From NCBI GenBank assembly GCA_963726575.1, contig CAVSCR010000007.1, forward strand, positions 310,001 through 374,000: a DNA stretch of 64,000 nucleotides. The letters are read 5' to 3'. Position numbers and translations under genes: made by a program. Positions 37,768 to 46,499 of the stretch are shown here, in pieces (positions within the stretch are counted from its first letter, which is position 1; every line of letters begins with the position of its first letter). The DNA is from CAVSCR01 sp963726575. GTDB taxonomy: Bacteria; Actinomycetota; Actinomycetes; JAHEKZ01. The notes under the pieces are model-generated. The model worked only from the letters and a program-made list of their open reading frames with translations, was not told the origin of the DNA and searched no databases.

Positions 37768-39588
37768 CTAGTGCTCGATCTCCCCGATCACCGTGCCACC
37801 CAACTGCTGGGCAACCAGGTCGTGACCCGCCGTCTGCTCCGTGTCGTCGTCGACCGAGTTCTCGACCAGGTCGACCTCATCGGGTGCCGAGGACGCCGGG
37901 GAGGTGGGCGACTCGGGCCCCACAGGGGCCGCCGCCGAGGCGGCGGGCTGCCGGGCGCCGTGGCCGGCCAACGACGGGTCGTGGACGGCCTCGACCTGCC
38001 AGTCGACGCCGAGCACGTCGATCAACGCCTGCCGGAGCACCTCGGCATGCCCCCCGGCGAAGAAGCCCTTGGGGTCGCCGACGTTCGGGAACGCCAAGGT
38101 CATGACCGAGTCGTCGACGCCCACGATGTCGGCCTTCTCGAACAGCACCAGCCAGGAGACGCGGCGAGTGGCCTTGACCCGGTCCAGGACGCTGGGCCAC
38201 ATCAGCCGCACCTCGTGGAGGTCGGGACTACCACCGGCGTCGGCCGAGGCGCTGACCTGCGCCTCCGCGGCCACGTCGGCCACGGGTTCGGCAACCGGCT
38301 CCTGCGCCACCTCGGCGGCCGGTTCGCGAACGGGCTGCGGCGCGGGCTCGGGGCTCGGTTCCGGGGCGGATTCGCGAGGAGCCTGGGCGGTTGGGGCGGC
38401 ATTCGCCCGCGGTGCGGGCGCCCCGGCGATGGCGAGGTGGCGCTCGAGCCGGTCGACGCGGGTGGCCAGCCCCGCTTCGTCGCCATGGGCACCAGGAAGA
38501 AGGATCTTGGCGCAGACGAGCTCCAGCTGCAGCCGCGGTGCGGTTGCCCCCCGCAGCTCGGTCAGCCCCACCGCGACCAGGTCAGCCGCCCGCGTGAGGG
38601 CCGGGAGCCCCAGCCGAGTCGCCTGTGCGGCCATCCGCTCCCGCTGGTCGGCCGACACCGGCACCAAACCGGACTCGAACGCGTCGGGAACGGCCGCCAC
38701 GATCACGAGGTCGCGGAACCGCTGCAGCAGGTCGGACAGGAACCCCTTCGGGTCGAGGCCGGTCTCCACCACGCGATCGACGGCGCCGAACACCGTGGCG
38801 CTGTCGGCCGCGGCGAAGGCGTCGACCACCTCGTCGAGCAGAGTCGCGGGTGTGACGCCCAGCAGACCAACAGCAGTTTCGTAGGTGACCTCGTTACCGG
38901 CGGCCCCGCCCATCAGCTGGTCGAGCACGCTCAGCGCGTCGCGGACCGAGCCGGCGCCGGCTCGCACCACGAGATCGAGCACGCCCGGTTGGACGACGAC
39001 GTCCTCCTGCTCGCAGATGCGGGCCAGGTACTCCCGCAACAGACCCGGGGGGACCAGACGGAACGGGTAGTGATGCGTGCGCGACTTGATGGTTGCGAGA
39101 ACGTCTTCTGGCTGCGTGGTCGCGAAGATGAACTTCACGAAGTCCGGCGGTTCCTCGACCAGCTTGAGCAGAGCGTTGAAACCCTGCCGGCTGACCATGT
39201 GAGCCTCGTCGATGATGTAGACCTTGTACCGCGACGATGCCGGCGAGTAGAAGGCGCGTTCCCGAAGGTCGCGCGCGTCGTCGACGCCACCGTGCGAGGC
39301 GGCGTCGATCTCGATCACGTCGATCGAACCTGAGCCACCACGGGCGAGGTCGACACAGGATCCGCAGGTTCCGCACGGCGTCGGCGTCGGTCCCTGCTCA
39401 CAGTTGAGGCAGCGCGCCAGGATGCGGGCCGACGTGGTCTTGCCGCAGCCGCGTGGGCCGCTGAACAGGTAGGCGTGGTTCACCCGGTCGTGGGTCAGCG
39501 CCTGCATCAGCGGAGCGGTCACGTGCTCCTCGCCGATGACGTCGGCAAACGTCTCGGGTCGGTAGCGGCGGTACAGGGCTTGTGACAC
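37768..39588 (-). CDS. dnaX: DNA polymerase III subunit gamma/tau
   Basis: 606 residues: AAA+ clamp-loader ATPase with Walker A GPRGCGKTTSARI, zinc cysteines (CEQGPTPTPCGTCGSC), Walker B IIDEAHM and sensor FATTQPEDV, then the gamma domain III, an Ala/Pro/Glu-rich linker (about 390-450) and a tau-like C-terminal domain. GTG 39588 lies 6 nt after TAGGGT (39600-39595), so the mRNA is probably leaderless. The SRP RNA gene lies directly upstream on the same strand. No A-rich slip site for a short gamma form was noticed. Confidence 0.96.
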   Translation of the reverse strand: MSQALYRRYRPETFADVIGEEHVTAPLMQALTHDRVNHAYLFSGPRGCGKTTSARILARCLNCEQGPTPTPCGTCGSCVDLARGGSGSIDVIEIDAASHGGVDDARDLRERAFYSPASSRYKVYIIDEAHMVSRQGFNALLKLVEEPPDFVKFIFATTQPEDVLATIKSRTHHYPFRLVPPGLLREYLARICEQEDVVVQPGVLDLVVRAGAGSVRDALSVLDQLMGGAAGNEVTYETAVGLLGVTPATLLDEVVDAFAAADSATVFGAVDRVVETGLDPKGFLSDLLQRFRDLVIVAAVPDAFESGLVPVSADQRERMAAQATRLGLPALTRAADLVAVGLTELRGATAPRLQLELVCAKILLPGAHGDEAGLATRVDRLERHLAIAGAPAPRANAAPTAQAPRESAPEPSPEPAPQPVREPAAEVAQEPVAEPVADVAAEAQVSASADAGGSPDLHEVRLMWPSVLDRVKATRRVSWLVLFEKADIVGVDDSVMTLAFPNVGDPKGFFAGGHAEVLRQALIDVLGVDWQVEAVHDPSLAGHGARQPAASAAAPVGPESPTSPASSAPDEVDLVENSVDDDTEQTAGHDLVAQQLGGTVIGEIEH

Positions 39589-39655
39589 GGCGGCACCCTA
39601 TTCCTCGCTGCCGACGACCCGTCATCTGCGTCGCGGAGGCGCCGCGGGCAGCGAG

Positions 39656-39744
39656 GACCCCCCGCACACCCATCAGAGCCCGCCTACCCTTGCTGCCTTC
39701 CGGCCCTGGGGGGATTCGGTGAGATGACGCCGCACGGGGGGTCG
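39656..39744 (-). ncRNA. ffs: Signal recognition particle RNA (small bacterial type)
   Basis: On the minus strand the conserved apical domain reads GGGCCGGAAGGCAGCAAGGG, the Ffh-binding loop with the GGAA tetraloop. The ends pair: CGACCCCCCGTGC at the 5' side with GTGCGGGGGGTC at the 3' side. A TAGACT -10 at 39757-39752 is 7 nt before the 5' end. Boundaries are set by pairing, good to a few bases. ffs next to dnaX is usual in actinobacteria. Confidence 0.92.
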
Positions 39745-39818
39745 GCCGCCCAGTCTAGAACGCCCTCGGTCTGGCTTCACCCTTCGCTCCCGACCAGCTG
39801 CCGCCGGACCCCTTCCCG

Positions 39819-39847
39819 TACGGAAGCAACGAACCGTTGCTTCCGTA
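39819..39847. repeat. Perfect 13-bp inverted repeat between ffs and tRNA-Ser
   Basis: TACGGAAGCAACG and CGTTGCTTCCGTA are perfect arms separated by AAC. It lies in the 230-bp gap holding the divergent ffs and tRNA-Ser promoters. It is AT-richer than its surroundings. Either a factor-binding site or a stem-loop; no gene is credible here. Confidence 0.7.
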
Positions 39848-39977
39848 AGAGTGGAGGAAATGACGCGTTGTCCCCTGGGAATGAAGGTTTGGAGGGGGTC
39901 ATCCTGCGGCTGATGCGGACGCAGCCTTCGTCGTCCGTGCTCTCGATGCTGCGCGGCTGACGGGTACCCTGCTCCGC

Positions 39978-40062
39978 GGAGGATTCGCCTAGTGGCCTAG
40001 GGCGCACGCTTGGAAAGCGTGTTGAGTGAAAGCTCTCAGGGGTTCGAATCCCCTATCCTCCG
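39978..40062 (+). tRNA. tRNA-Ser (anticodon GGA)
   Basis: 85 nt, class II with a long variable arm (TTGAGTGAAAGCTCTCA). Acceptor GGAGGAT/ATCCTCC, discriminator G; anticodon loop TTGGAAA between CACGC-type stems; T-loop TTCGAAT. TACCCT at 39965-39970 is a -10 box 7 nt before the mature end. Confidence 0.95.
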
Positions 40063-40119
40063 CGCTTACCCGCGACGCAGTCTCTGGCCGCGACGCGGAC
40101 GCTTACTACGCTGCTCGTC

Positions 40120-40704
40120 GTGAGCATGCTGACGCCGCTGGGCACCGGCGGGCGCCTCAGTCGACATCGACGTCGCTGGCGGCGCATCATCGTCGTCGTT
40201 GTCGTGCTCGCTCTGGTCGGGACCGTCGGTTACTTCGGCTGGCAGTGGTGGCAGGGGCGCGCAGACGCGGCGCCGAGCGCAGCGCCTTCGTACACTCCGA
40301 CGCAGGCGTGCCGCACGCCGAAGCCACCGAAGCCCCCGAATCCGTTGCCGAGTGCGAGCGTCGTCGATGTCGAGGTGCTCAACGGGAGCAACCAGCCCGG
40401 CCTGGCGCGGACCACGGCCAACGCTCTCGCCAATGTCGGCTTCACGGTGATCGGCTTCGGCAACTCCTCGTTCTCCCCGGCCGCCACGGCCGTGGTGCGC
40501 TACCCGAAGGACCACCTTGGTGAGGGGATCACGGTGGCGAGCTACTTGCCGGATGCCGTGCTTCACGTCAACGATCACTCGACGGGTCCCACGAGCGTGG
40601 TCGTGATCTTGGGCGACAACTTCACGCAGGTCCGTTCCACCGACGCTGCAGCATCGGCGGCACCCAGCGTCGCCGTCCCCACCCCATCGCCCATTTGCCG
40701 GTAA
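40120..40704 (+). CDS. LytR_C-domain membrane protein
   Basis: 194 residues: basic N-terminus, one hydrophobic segment (about 23-45), a Pro-rich spacer and a LytR C-terminal domain (VVDVEVLNGSNQPGLARTTANAL through VVVILGDNF). It lacks the LCP phosphotransferase domain, so it is an accessory cell-envelope protein of the kind found beside LCP ligases. GTG 40120 stands 7 nt after TACGCT (40107-40112); ATG 40126 is the alternative. Confidence 0.85.
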   Translation: MSMLTPLGTGGRLSRHRRRWRRIIVVVVVLALVGTVGYFGWQWWQGRADAAPSAAPSYTPTQACRTPKPPKPPNPLPSASVVDVEVLNGSNQPGLARTTANALANVGFTVIGFGNSSFSPAATAVVRYPKDHLGEGITVASYLPDAVLHVNDHSTGPTSVVVILGDNFTQVRSTDAAASAAPSVAVPTPSPICR

Positions 40705-40719
40705 CCGAAGGGATCTTCC

Positions 40720-41832
40720 ATGGTGCAGCCGACTGACGGCCAACCGATCCGATCCGTGCTCTACGACGTGCAAGCACGGCAAGGAGGTTCGTTCCAGGAC
40801 TTCGACGGCTGGATCTGGACCCTCGACCTCGGCGACACCGCGGGCGAGTACGAGGCGATCCGCTCCGGTGCGGCCATGTGGGACGTGTACGCGTTGACGA
40901 AGTGGGAAGTGGTGGGCCCCGACTCCGGCGCCGCGATCCAGCGCGTGTTCACCAGGGACCTGTCGACACAACAGATCGGCCAGGTGCGTTACGGCGCGTT
41001 CTGCGACGGCGCCGGGCAGCTGCTCGACGAGGGCACGGTCTTCAAGGTGAACGACGAGCACTACTTCGTCTTCACCAATGGCCACGAGTTCTCCGACCAC
41101 CTGACCGACTGGTCCACCGGACTGTCGGTGGCGATCGCCGACCTCACCCACGAGATGCCGCTGATCTCGGTGCAAGGCCCGAAGTCCCGAGAGATCCTGC
41201 AGGCGTTGACCGACGTCGACCTCAGCGCACTGGCGTACTTCCGGTTCACACCCACACGGGTCGTCGTGGCTGGCGTGCCGGTTTGGCTCTCGCACACCGG
41301 CTTCTCCGGCGAGCTCGGCTTCGAGCTGGTCGTGTCGCCGGCGGATGCTGAACAGCTCTGGCTCACACTCGCCGACGCCGGCGTCCGCCCGGTCGGCAGC
41401 AATGCGGTCGAGATCGCTCGGATCGAGGCCGGCCTGATCATCTACACGTTCGACTACGACCCCGGGCAGCGCACGCCCTTCGACCTCGGGCTCGACCGAA
41501 TGGTCGCGACCACGTCGGACGCGGTGTTCCTCGGCAAGGAACCGCTGGCAGCTCTGGCGACCGACCCGCCGAACCGGTTCAAGACGTTGCTCGTCAGCGG
41601 CGACGACCTGCCCGAGTACGGCGCTGACGTGCTGCACGACGGCGAGGTGGTGGGCACGCTCACAAGTCCCACGAACAGCCCGCGGTTCGGCTTGATCGGA
41701 CTGGCCGTGGTGCCCACCGCGTTGGCGGCCAACGGCACCCGGCTCGACGTCGCGCTCGCTGACAGCACCGTCAGCGCGAGCGTCGACGAACTGTCGATCT
41801 ACGACCCGGAGAAGCTCAAGCCGCGTGGCTGA
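40720..41832 (+). CDS. GcvT-family aminomethyltransferase-like protein
   Basis: 370 residues with the GcvT fold: GAAMWDVYALTKWEVVGPD, the substrate-binding SHTGFSGELGFELVV, IARIEAGLI and a C-terminal beta-barrel starting around residue 280. True T-protein needs GcvP/H partners, which are not nearby, so another tetrahydrofolate-dependent one-carbon transfer (sarcosine-, betaine- or dimethylsulfoniopropionate-type) is possible. ATG 40720 follows AAGGGA. It is followed by an O-methyltransferase. Confidence 0.8.
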   Translation: MVQPTDGQPIRSVLYDVQARQGGSFQDFDGWIWTLDLGDTAGEYEAIRSGAAMWDVYALTKWEVVGPDSGAAIQRVFTRDLSTQQIGQVRYGAFCDGAGQLLDEGTVFKVNDEHYFVFTNGHEFSDHLTDWSTGLSVAIADLTHEMPLISVQGPKSREILQALTDVDLSALAYFRFTPTRVVVAGVPVWLSHTGFSGELGFELVVSPADAEQLWLTLADAGVRPVGSNAVEIARIEAGLIIYTFDYDPGQRTPFDLGLDRMVATTSDAVFLGKEPLAALATDPPNRFKTLLVSGDDLPEYGADVLHDGEVVGTLTSPTNSPRFGLIGLAVVPTALAANGTRLDVALADSTVSASVDELSIYDPEKLKPRG

Positions 41833-41849
41833 TGGCTAGGGTTCCTGCC

Positions 41850-42524
41850 ATGGAACAAGTGTGGAACGACGTCGACGGCTACCTCGCCGGACTGTTCGCT
41901 CCGGCCGACCCGGCACTCGACGAGGCAGTAGCCGCTGGTGACGCCGCAGGTCTTCCGCCCATTCAGGTGTCTGGTCCACAGGGCGCGCTGCTCCACCTGT
42001 TGGCACGCACTGTGGGTGCCCGACGGATCCTCGAGCTGGGCACGCTGGCCGGCTACAGCACGATCTGGCTGGCGCGGGCGCTGGCCGATGGCGGCGAGGT
42101 GGTGACGTTGGAGTTCGACCCACGCCATGCCGACGTCGCCCGCCAGAACTTCATCCGCGCGGGCGTGACCGACGAGATCAACATTCGCGTCGGGCCAGCG
42201 CTCGAGACACTGCCGGCGCTGGCCCAGGAGCAGAGGGACGGGGCCGATCTGTTCGACTTCGCATTCCTCGACGCCGACAAGGCCAACCTGCCCGCGTACT
42301 TCGCGGCGACGGTTGACCTGACCCGACCCGGTGGATTGATCGTCACGGACAACGTCGTGCGCGACGGCCAGATCGCAGACCCGACGAGCAACGACGCGAA
42401 CGTGCAAGGCGCGCGCGGTGTCCTCGAGCTCATGGCATCGCATCCCGGTGTCACGGCGACGGCCATCCAGACGGTCGGGGGCAAGGGGTACGACGGCTTC
42501 GCGATCGCCCTGGTCAACGGCTGA
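41850..42524 (+). CDS. O-methyltransferase, caffeoyl-CoA OMT-like
   Basis: 224 residues of the Methyltransf_3 family. SAM motif I LELGTLAGYSTIWLARAL, the metal/catalytic region AFLDADKANLPAYF and TDNVVRDGQIAD are all visible. It probably methylates a catechol-like or small hydroxylated substrate. ATG 41850 lies 7 nt after TAGGGT (41837-41842) and thus has its own leaderless promoter inside the short gap after the GcvT-like gene. Confidence 0.87.
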   Translation: MEQVWNDVDGYLAGLFAPADPALDEAVAAGDAAGLPPIQVSGPQGALLHLLARTVGARRILELGTLAGYSTIWLARALADGGEVVTLEFDPRHADVARQNFIRAGVTDEINIRVGPALETLPALAQEQRDGADLFDFAFLDADKANLPAYFAATVDLTRPGGLIVTDNVVRDGQIADPTSNDANVQGARGVLELMASHPGVTATAIQTVGGKGYDGFAIALVNG

Positions 42525-42546
42525 GCCAGCGAAGCGAGCACCTTCC

Positions 42547-42761
42547 ATGGCAACCGTTCGCTACCTGGTCGACGACGTGGCCGCTGCGGTCGACTTCTAC
42601 GTGCAGCGCTGATCGAGGTCGACGACCTCGACGCGCTGCTTGACCAGCTCACCGTCGCGGGCTGCAGCTTCCGAAACCAGCCGATCTCGGGTCCCGGTGG
42701 CCGCCAGGTGCTGGTGGACGATCCATCCGGCAACCCGGTCGAGCTGTTCGAACCGGCCTGA
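42547..42761 (+). pseudogene. VOC-family (glyoxalase/bleomycin-resistance) gene with internal deletion
   Basis: The start encodes MATVRYLVDDVAAAVDFY, the normal N-terminus of a VOC protein of about 120 residues, but TGA at 42610-42612 ends it after 21 codons. Directly after, in another frame from 42612, comes the normal C-terminal half: IEVDDLDALLDQLTVAG and GGRQVLVDDPSGNPVELFEP with a proper stop at 42759-42761. About 50 middle residues are gone. The remnant is sharp, so the deletion seems recent. Confidence 0.85.
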
Positions 42762-42789
42762 ACATGAACGAGCGACATCGCCTCGTTGA

Positions 42790-43455
42790 TCACCTCGCCG
42801 GTATGGACGTCACCCTGGCCTGCAGACCGCGGAACATGCCCCGCGTCATCACGTGGTCGGCCGGAACGATCACGGCCTGGTAGGCGAGGTTGAGCCACCA
42901 CGGGCGAACGCAACCGCGGTTGCGCAGCTGGAACCTCGTCCGGCGATCCCCCGCAGGCGTCAGCGAGAAGATCCACACCCAGTCGAGCTGCGCACCGAAC
43001 CGCTCCTTCCAGCCCGGCGGCAGGTGCGAGGTCGAGTGCAGCACGAGCAGCCGCGGCGCGTCGACCTGCTCGACCACGAAGTGGGCCGTACCCGGCGGAC
43101 CGTCGGGGATCTCGTCGCCTGGCTGCAGGTCACGCAGATAGCGCACGTCGAGGATCCGGGCACTTGGCCAGTTGTCCGGGAACAGCAGCCGGTCGACCCA
43201 GCGTGGGGTGTACCAGCCGGCGCGGTGCCAGCCCACCTGCGTCAGCCACGGCCACACCAGATCCGGAGGCGCGTCCAGGGTAGCCGCGTGATTCGTGACA
43301 AATCCCGGCACCGAGACGAGCGCGTCGCCGGGTAGTACGCGACGTCGCTCGGCGCGGGTAGAACCGGAGGAGCGCCCCAACCACTGTCCGACGCCGACGC
43401 AGACGATGCCTGCGCCCAGCCCGATCCCGGCCACCCGGCCCACGCGTCGACTCAC
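42790..43455 (-). CDS. SRPBCC-family protein with N-terminal membrane segment
   Basis: 221 residues. A hydrophobic stretch (about 7-25) is followed by a START/polyketide-cyclase-like domain: ATLDAPPDLVWPWLTQVGWHRAGWY, VDAPRLLVLHSTSHLPPGWK and WVWIFSLTPAGDRRTRFQLRNRG. Ligand unknown. GTG 43455 overlaps the upstream GNAT stop by four bases (GTGA), so the two are coupled. Confidence 0.8.
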   Translation of the reverse strand: MSRRVGRVAGIGLGAGIVCVGVGQWLGRSSGSTRAERRRVLPGDALVSVPGFVTNHAATLDAPPDLVWPWLTQVGWHRAGWYTPRWVDRLLFPDNWPSARILDVRYLRDLQPGDEIPDGPPGTAHFVVEQVDAPRLLVLHSTSHLPPGWKERFGAQLDWVWIFSLTPAGDRRTRFQLRNRGCVRPWWLNLAYQAVIVPADHVMTRGMFRGLQARVTSIPAR

Positions 43456-43889
43456 GCGCCGAAGACCTTGCGCAGATGGATCTGGGTGTAGCCGCGTGGG
43501 TAGTCCTCCGTGCGACCGACCTCCTGATAGCCGTGCTTGCGGTAGAAGTCGGGCGCCTGGAAGCTGTGAGTGGACAACACCATCTGCGAGCAGCCCCTCA
43601 GCAGAGCCTCGTCCTGCGCCGCCACGAGCAGCCGGGTACCGAGACCCAGGCCGCGATGGTCCTCGCGCACCCACAAGACGTCGACGTAGCCGCAGTCACC
43701 CCACGTCCAGCCGGACAGACCACCCACCAACGACCCCGAATAATCGTTCGCCCGGACCGTGAGCATCCGGCCATCATCGATCCCGGTGTCGGCCACGTTG
43801 AACGCATAGATCTCGTCGTCCAACAGGTCGGTGAGGTCTCGATCCGTCTCGCCCAGCTCAAGACTCACGCGTGACGGGTCCGGGGCCAT
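43452..43889 (-). CDS. GNAT-family N-acetyltransferase
   Basis: 145 residues. The CoA-binding core is VDVLWVREDHRGLGLGTRLL, followed by GCSQMVLSTHSFQAPDFYRKHGY, a subgroup common in bacteria and fungi. ATG 43889 was chosen as conserved sequence starts soon after; an ORF extension to 43991 is unlikely. It is upstream of the SRPBCC gene and divergent from the ABC exporter genes. Substrate unknown. Confidence 0.82.
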   Translation of the reverse strand: MAPDPSRVSLELGETDRDLTDLLDDEIYAFNVADTGIDDGRMLTVRANDYSGSLVGGLSGWTWGDCGYVDVLWVREDHRGLGLGTRLLVAAQDEALLRGCSQMVLSTHSFQAPDFYRKHGYQEVGRTEDYPRGYTQIHLRKVFGA

Positions 43890-43953
43890 GACGTCATCGT
43901 GGCAGCCACCCTGTCGGGTGGTCGAGATAGCCTGACGGCCGAATCTGGGAGGG

Positions 43954-44925
43954 TTGTTGACGGTCATCGAGGTCGATGAGCTGCACCGCACCTACCGGAG
44001 CAAGACCGGGCTCCGCCGCAGCGCCGGCGTCGATGTCGAGGCGGTGCGTGGAATCAGCTTCGCCGTCGAGCGCGGCGAGCTTTTCGGATTGCTCGGCCCC
44101 AACGGGGCGGGCAAGACCACCACCATCAAGATGCTCATCACGCTGCTGCTGCCCACGTCGGGGCAGGCCAGGGTCTTGGGCTACGACGTGGTGCGCAACC
44201 CACGCGAGGTGCGCTCTCGCATCGGATACGTCTTCGGCGGCGACAAGGGGCTCTACGAACGGCTGTCGGGCCTCGACAACCTGCGCTACTTCGCGGAGCT
44301 CTATGGCTTGCCTCCCGGCAAGCAACGCGAGCGCATCGGCGAGCTGCTCGAGCTCGTCGGACTGACCGGGCGCGAGCGGGAACGCGTCGAGAGCTACTCG
44401 CGCGGCATGCGCCAACGCCTCCATATCGCGCGGGGACTCCTGCACCGCCCCGAAGTGCTGTTCCTCGACGAGCCGAGCATCGGCATCGACCCGGTCGGTG
44501 CGCGCGAGCTGCGCGACACCGTCGCCTCGTTGGTGTCGCAAGGAACAACTGTCCTGCTCACCACGCACTACATGTTCGAGGCCGACGAACTGTGCGACCG
44601 CATCGCGGTGATCGCCGGCGGCACCATCGTGGCGCAGGGAACCCCTGAGGAGCTCAAGGCCCGGGTGTCCGACGGCCACGTCGTCGAGGTCGAGGTGTTC
44701 GGCTCCGCCGACCAGCACCTCGACGTGGTCCGCGCCATCCCGGGCGTGCAGTCGGTCATGATCGAGGAATCCGGTCATGCCCAGTTGTTGGTGGTTCGCA
44801 CCGAGGCCAATGCGCAGGTGACCCCGCAGGTGCTGGCTTGCCTTGAGGGTGTCCCACTGGGGCGCGTCGCGACCCGTGAGCCCACGCTCGAGGATGCGTA
44901 CGTCGAGCTCGTGCGCGCCACGTGA
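43954..44925 (+). CDS. ABC-2 type exporter, ATP-binding subunit
   Basis: 323 residues: Walker A GPNGAGKTTTIKML, Q-loop region GYVFGGDKGLYERLS, signature SYSRGMRQRLHIARGL, Walker B VLFLDEPSIGIDP, H-loop TTHYMFEADEL, and a C-terminal regulatory part typical of DrrA/CcmA-like exporters. The start is TTG 43954 or 43957 right after GGGAGGG. It is followed within 8 nt by two permease genes, so a three-gene exporter for a lipid, drug or polysaccharide is likely. Confidence 0.9.
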   Translation: MLTVIEVDELHRTYRSKTGLRRSAGVDVEAVRGISFAVERGELFGLLGPNGAGKTTTIKMLITLLLPTSGQARVLGYDVVRNPREVRSRIGYVFGGDKGLYERLSGLDNLRYFAELYGLPPGKQRERIGELLELVGLTGRERERVESYSRGMRQRLHIARGLLHRPEVLFLDEPSIGIDPVGARELRDTVASLVSQGTTVLLTTHYMFEADELCDRIAVIAGGTIVAQGTPEELKARVSDGHVVEVEVFGSADQHLDVVRAIPGVQSVMIEESGHAQLLVVRTEANAQVTPQVLACLEGVPLGRVATREPTLEDAYVELVRAT

Positions 44926-44932
44926 GCAGCGG

Positions 44933-45703
44933 GTGAGCATTCTTCGTCTGGTCGCCATCGGGTGGCTGCTCCAGCTCAAGATGCGCAGCCGATCAGCATT
45001 TGACGGACTTCTCGGCATCGTCTACCCGCTGTTCTTCGCCACCACGGTGTTCTTCATGTACCGGCAGAACGGCGACGAGGCGGCGCTCGTCAGCGCAGCG
45101 GTCGGTGCCAGCTGTATGGGCGTCTGGTCAGCGGTGAGCACCACGGCATCGTCATTGCTGCAGCAGGAACGGCGTCAGGGCACCCTCGAGCTTCTGGTGG
45201 CCGCTCCGACTCCGTTCAGCCTGGTGATCGTGCCGGCGACAGTGGCCATGGCGACGATCGGTCTGTACAGCATGGTGGTCACGCTGTTGTGGGGGCGCTT
45301 CGCGTTCGGCATTCCGATCTCCTTCGCCCAGCCCCTCATGTTCGTCCTGGCCGCCCTGGTCACCGCGTTGGCCATCGGGATCGTCGGGTTCCTCGAGTCG
45401 GTCGCTGCCGTGCGGTACCGGGCATCGTGGGCGCTCGGCTCGTCGCTCGAGCTGCCGATCTGGCTGATCTGCGGCTTCTTGGTGCCGCTGTCGCTACTCC
45501 CCGACTGGGTGCGCCCCATCTCGTGGCTGCTGCCTCCCACCTGGGGAGTCGCCGCGGTGCGGGCGGCTGCGCTCGGGGGCTCTGCTTGGCTCGACATTGC
45601 GCTGTGCATTCTCACGGCCTCCTGCTACGCCGTGGCGGGCGTCATCTTGTCCCGCCGTCTCGTCGACTCCGCGCGCGTCCACGCGACGCTGGCGCTGAAC
45701 TGA
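44933..45703 (+). CDS. ABC-2 type exporter permease 1
   Basis: 256 residues with six predicted membrane segments. Landmarks are LLGIVYPLFFATTVFFMY, LLQQERRQGTLELLVAAPTP (the intracellular coupling stretch of ABC-2 permeases) and LPDWVRPISWLLPPTWGVAAVRAA. GTG 44933 begins 7 nt after the ATPase stop. It pairs with the next permease as a heterodimer. Confidence 0.88.
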   Translation: MSILRLVAIGWLLQLKMRSRSAFDGLLGIVYPLFFATTVFFMYRQNGDEAALVSAAVGASCMGVWSAVSTTASSLLQQERRQGTLELLVAAPTPFSLVIVPATVAMATIGLYSMVVTLLWGRFAFGIPISFAQPLMFVLAALVTALAIGIVGFLESVAAVRYRASWALGSSLELPIWLICGFLVPLSLLPDWVRPISWLLPPTWGVAAVRAAALGGSAWLDIALCILTASCYAVAGVILSRRLVDSARVHATLALN

Positions 45704-45710
45704 GGTCGCC

Positions 45711-46496
45711 GTGGTCTCACTGCGGATCTTCTTCGTCGGCGGACTGACCAGCTACCGTGCCCTCTTCAACTGGCTGACGCCGTGGATCCTGATCCCGGTG
45801 TTCCTGCTCGGTCCGATCTTCCAGATCCTGTTCTTCGCCTATGTCGGCCGCGATGCCGGGGTCGGCAACGACACGTTCTACCTGATCGGCAACGCAGTGC
45901 AGTACGCCGCCATCCCCTGCCTGTTCGCCATGGGCAACACGATCGGCGGCGAGCGCCAGTTCCAGACCCTCGGACTGCTCCTGGCCAGCCCGGCTCGCCG
46001 GGTACCACTGTTCCTCGGCCGCTCGCTGCCGGTCATCATCAACGGCTTCATCGTTTCGGTCTTCGCGCTGTTCGCTGGTGCGCTGATCCTTCGCGTCAGC
46101 ATCCCCGCATCCGCGCTGGCCCCTCTGGTGGCGGTCGTCGCGGTCTGCGCCTTCTCGTGCACCGGACTGGGCCTCGCGACGGCTGCGCTCGCCGTCCGGG
46201 TCCGTGAGACGGCCGTCTTGTCGAACCTGTTCTTCGGCATCCTGCTGATCTTCTGTGGCGTCAACGTGCCCCTGAGTGCACTGCCGGTGTGGATGGCCAA
46301 GTTGGCGCTGTGGATGCCGTTGACTCACGGCATCGCCGCTGCGCGCGACCTGGCGGGTGGAGCGACCTGGACCGACGTCCTCCCGTTGGTCTACCGGGAG
46401 GCCGAGATCGGGCTGCTCTACGTGGGCATCGGATTGGGGATGCTGGCGTACTTCGAGCGCGAGAGCCGACGTCATGCGACTCTCGATCTGGCGTAG
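45711..46496 (+). CDS. ABC-2 type exporter permease 2
   Basis: 261 residues with about six membrane segments. GGERQFQTLGLLLASPARR is the coupling motif matching that of permease 1, and LPVWMAKLALWMPLTHGIAAARDLA is the typical C-terminal turn. GTG 45711 starts 7 nt after the first permease. Its stop is three bases from that of the convergent hydrolase gene. Confidence 0.88.
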   Translation: MVSLRIFFVGGLTSYRALFNWLTPWILIPVFLLGPIFQILFFAYVGRDAGVGNDTFYLIGNAVQYAAIPCLFAMGNTIGGERQFQTLGLLLASPARRVPLFLGRSLPVIINGFIVSVFALFAGALILRVSIPASALAPLVAVVAVCAFSCTGLGLATAALAVRVRETAVLSNLFFGILLIFCGVNVPLSALPVWMAKLALWMPLTHGIAAARDLAGGATWTDVLPLVYREAEIGLLYVGIGLGMLAYFERESRRHATLDLA

Positions 46497-46499
46497 GCC

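Noticed and set aside
37423..39333. 636-residue plus-strand frame over recR/dnaX
   Set aside because: Antisense of two essential genes; composition typical of GC-rich shadow frames.
39724..39960. Small ORFs on both strands in the ffs/tRNA-Ser gap
   Set aside because: They cross the SRP RNA promoter and the inverted repeat, lack ribosome sites and show no protein-like pattern.
40066..41637. 523-residue minus-strand frame over LytR_C and GcvT-like genes
   Set aside because: Gln/Arg/His-rich shadow with no recognisable segment.
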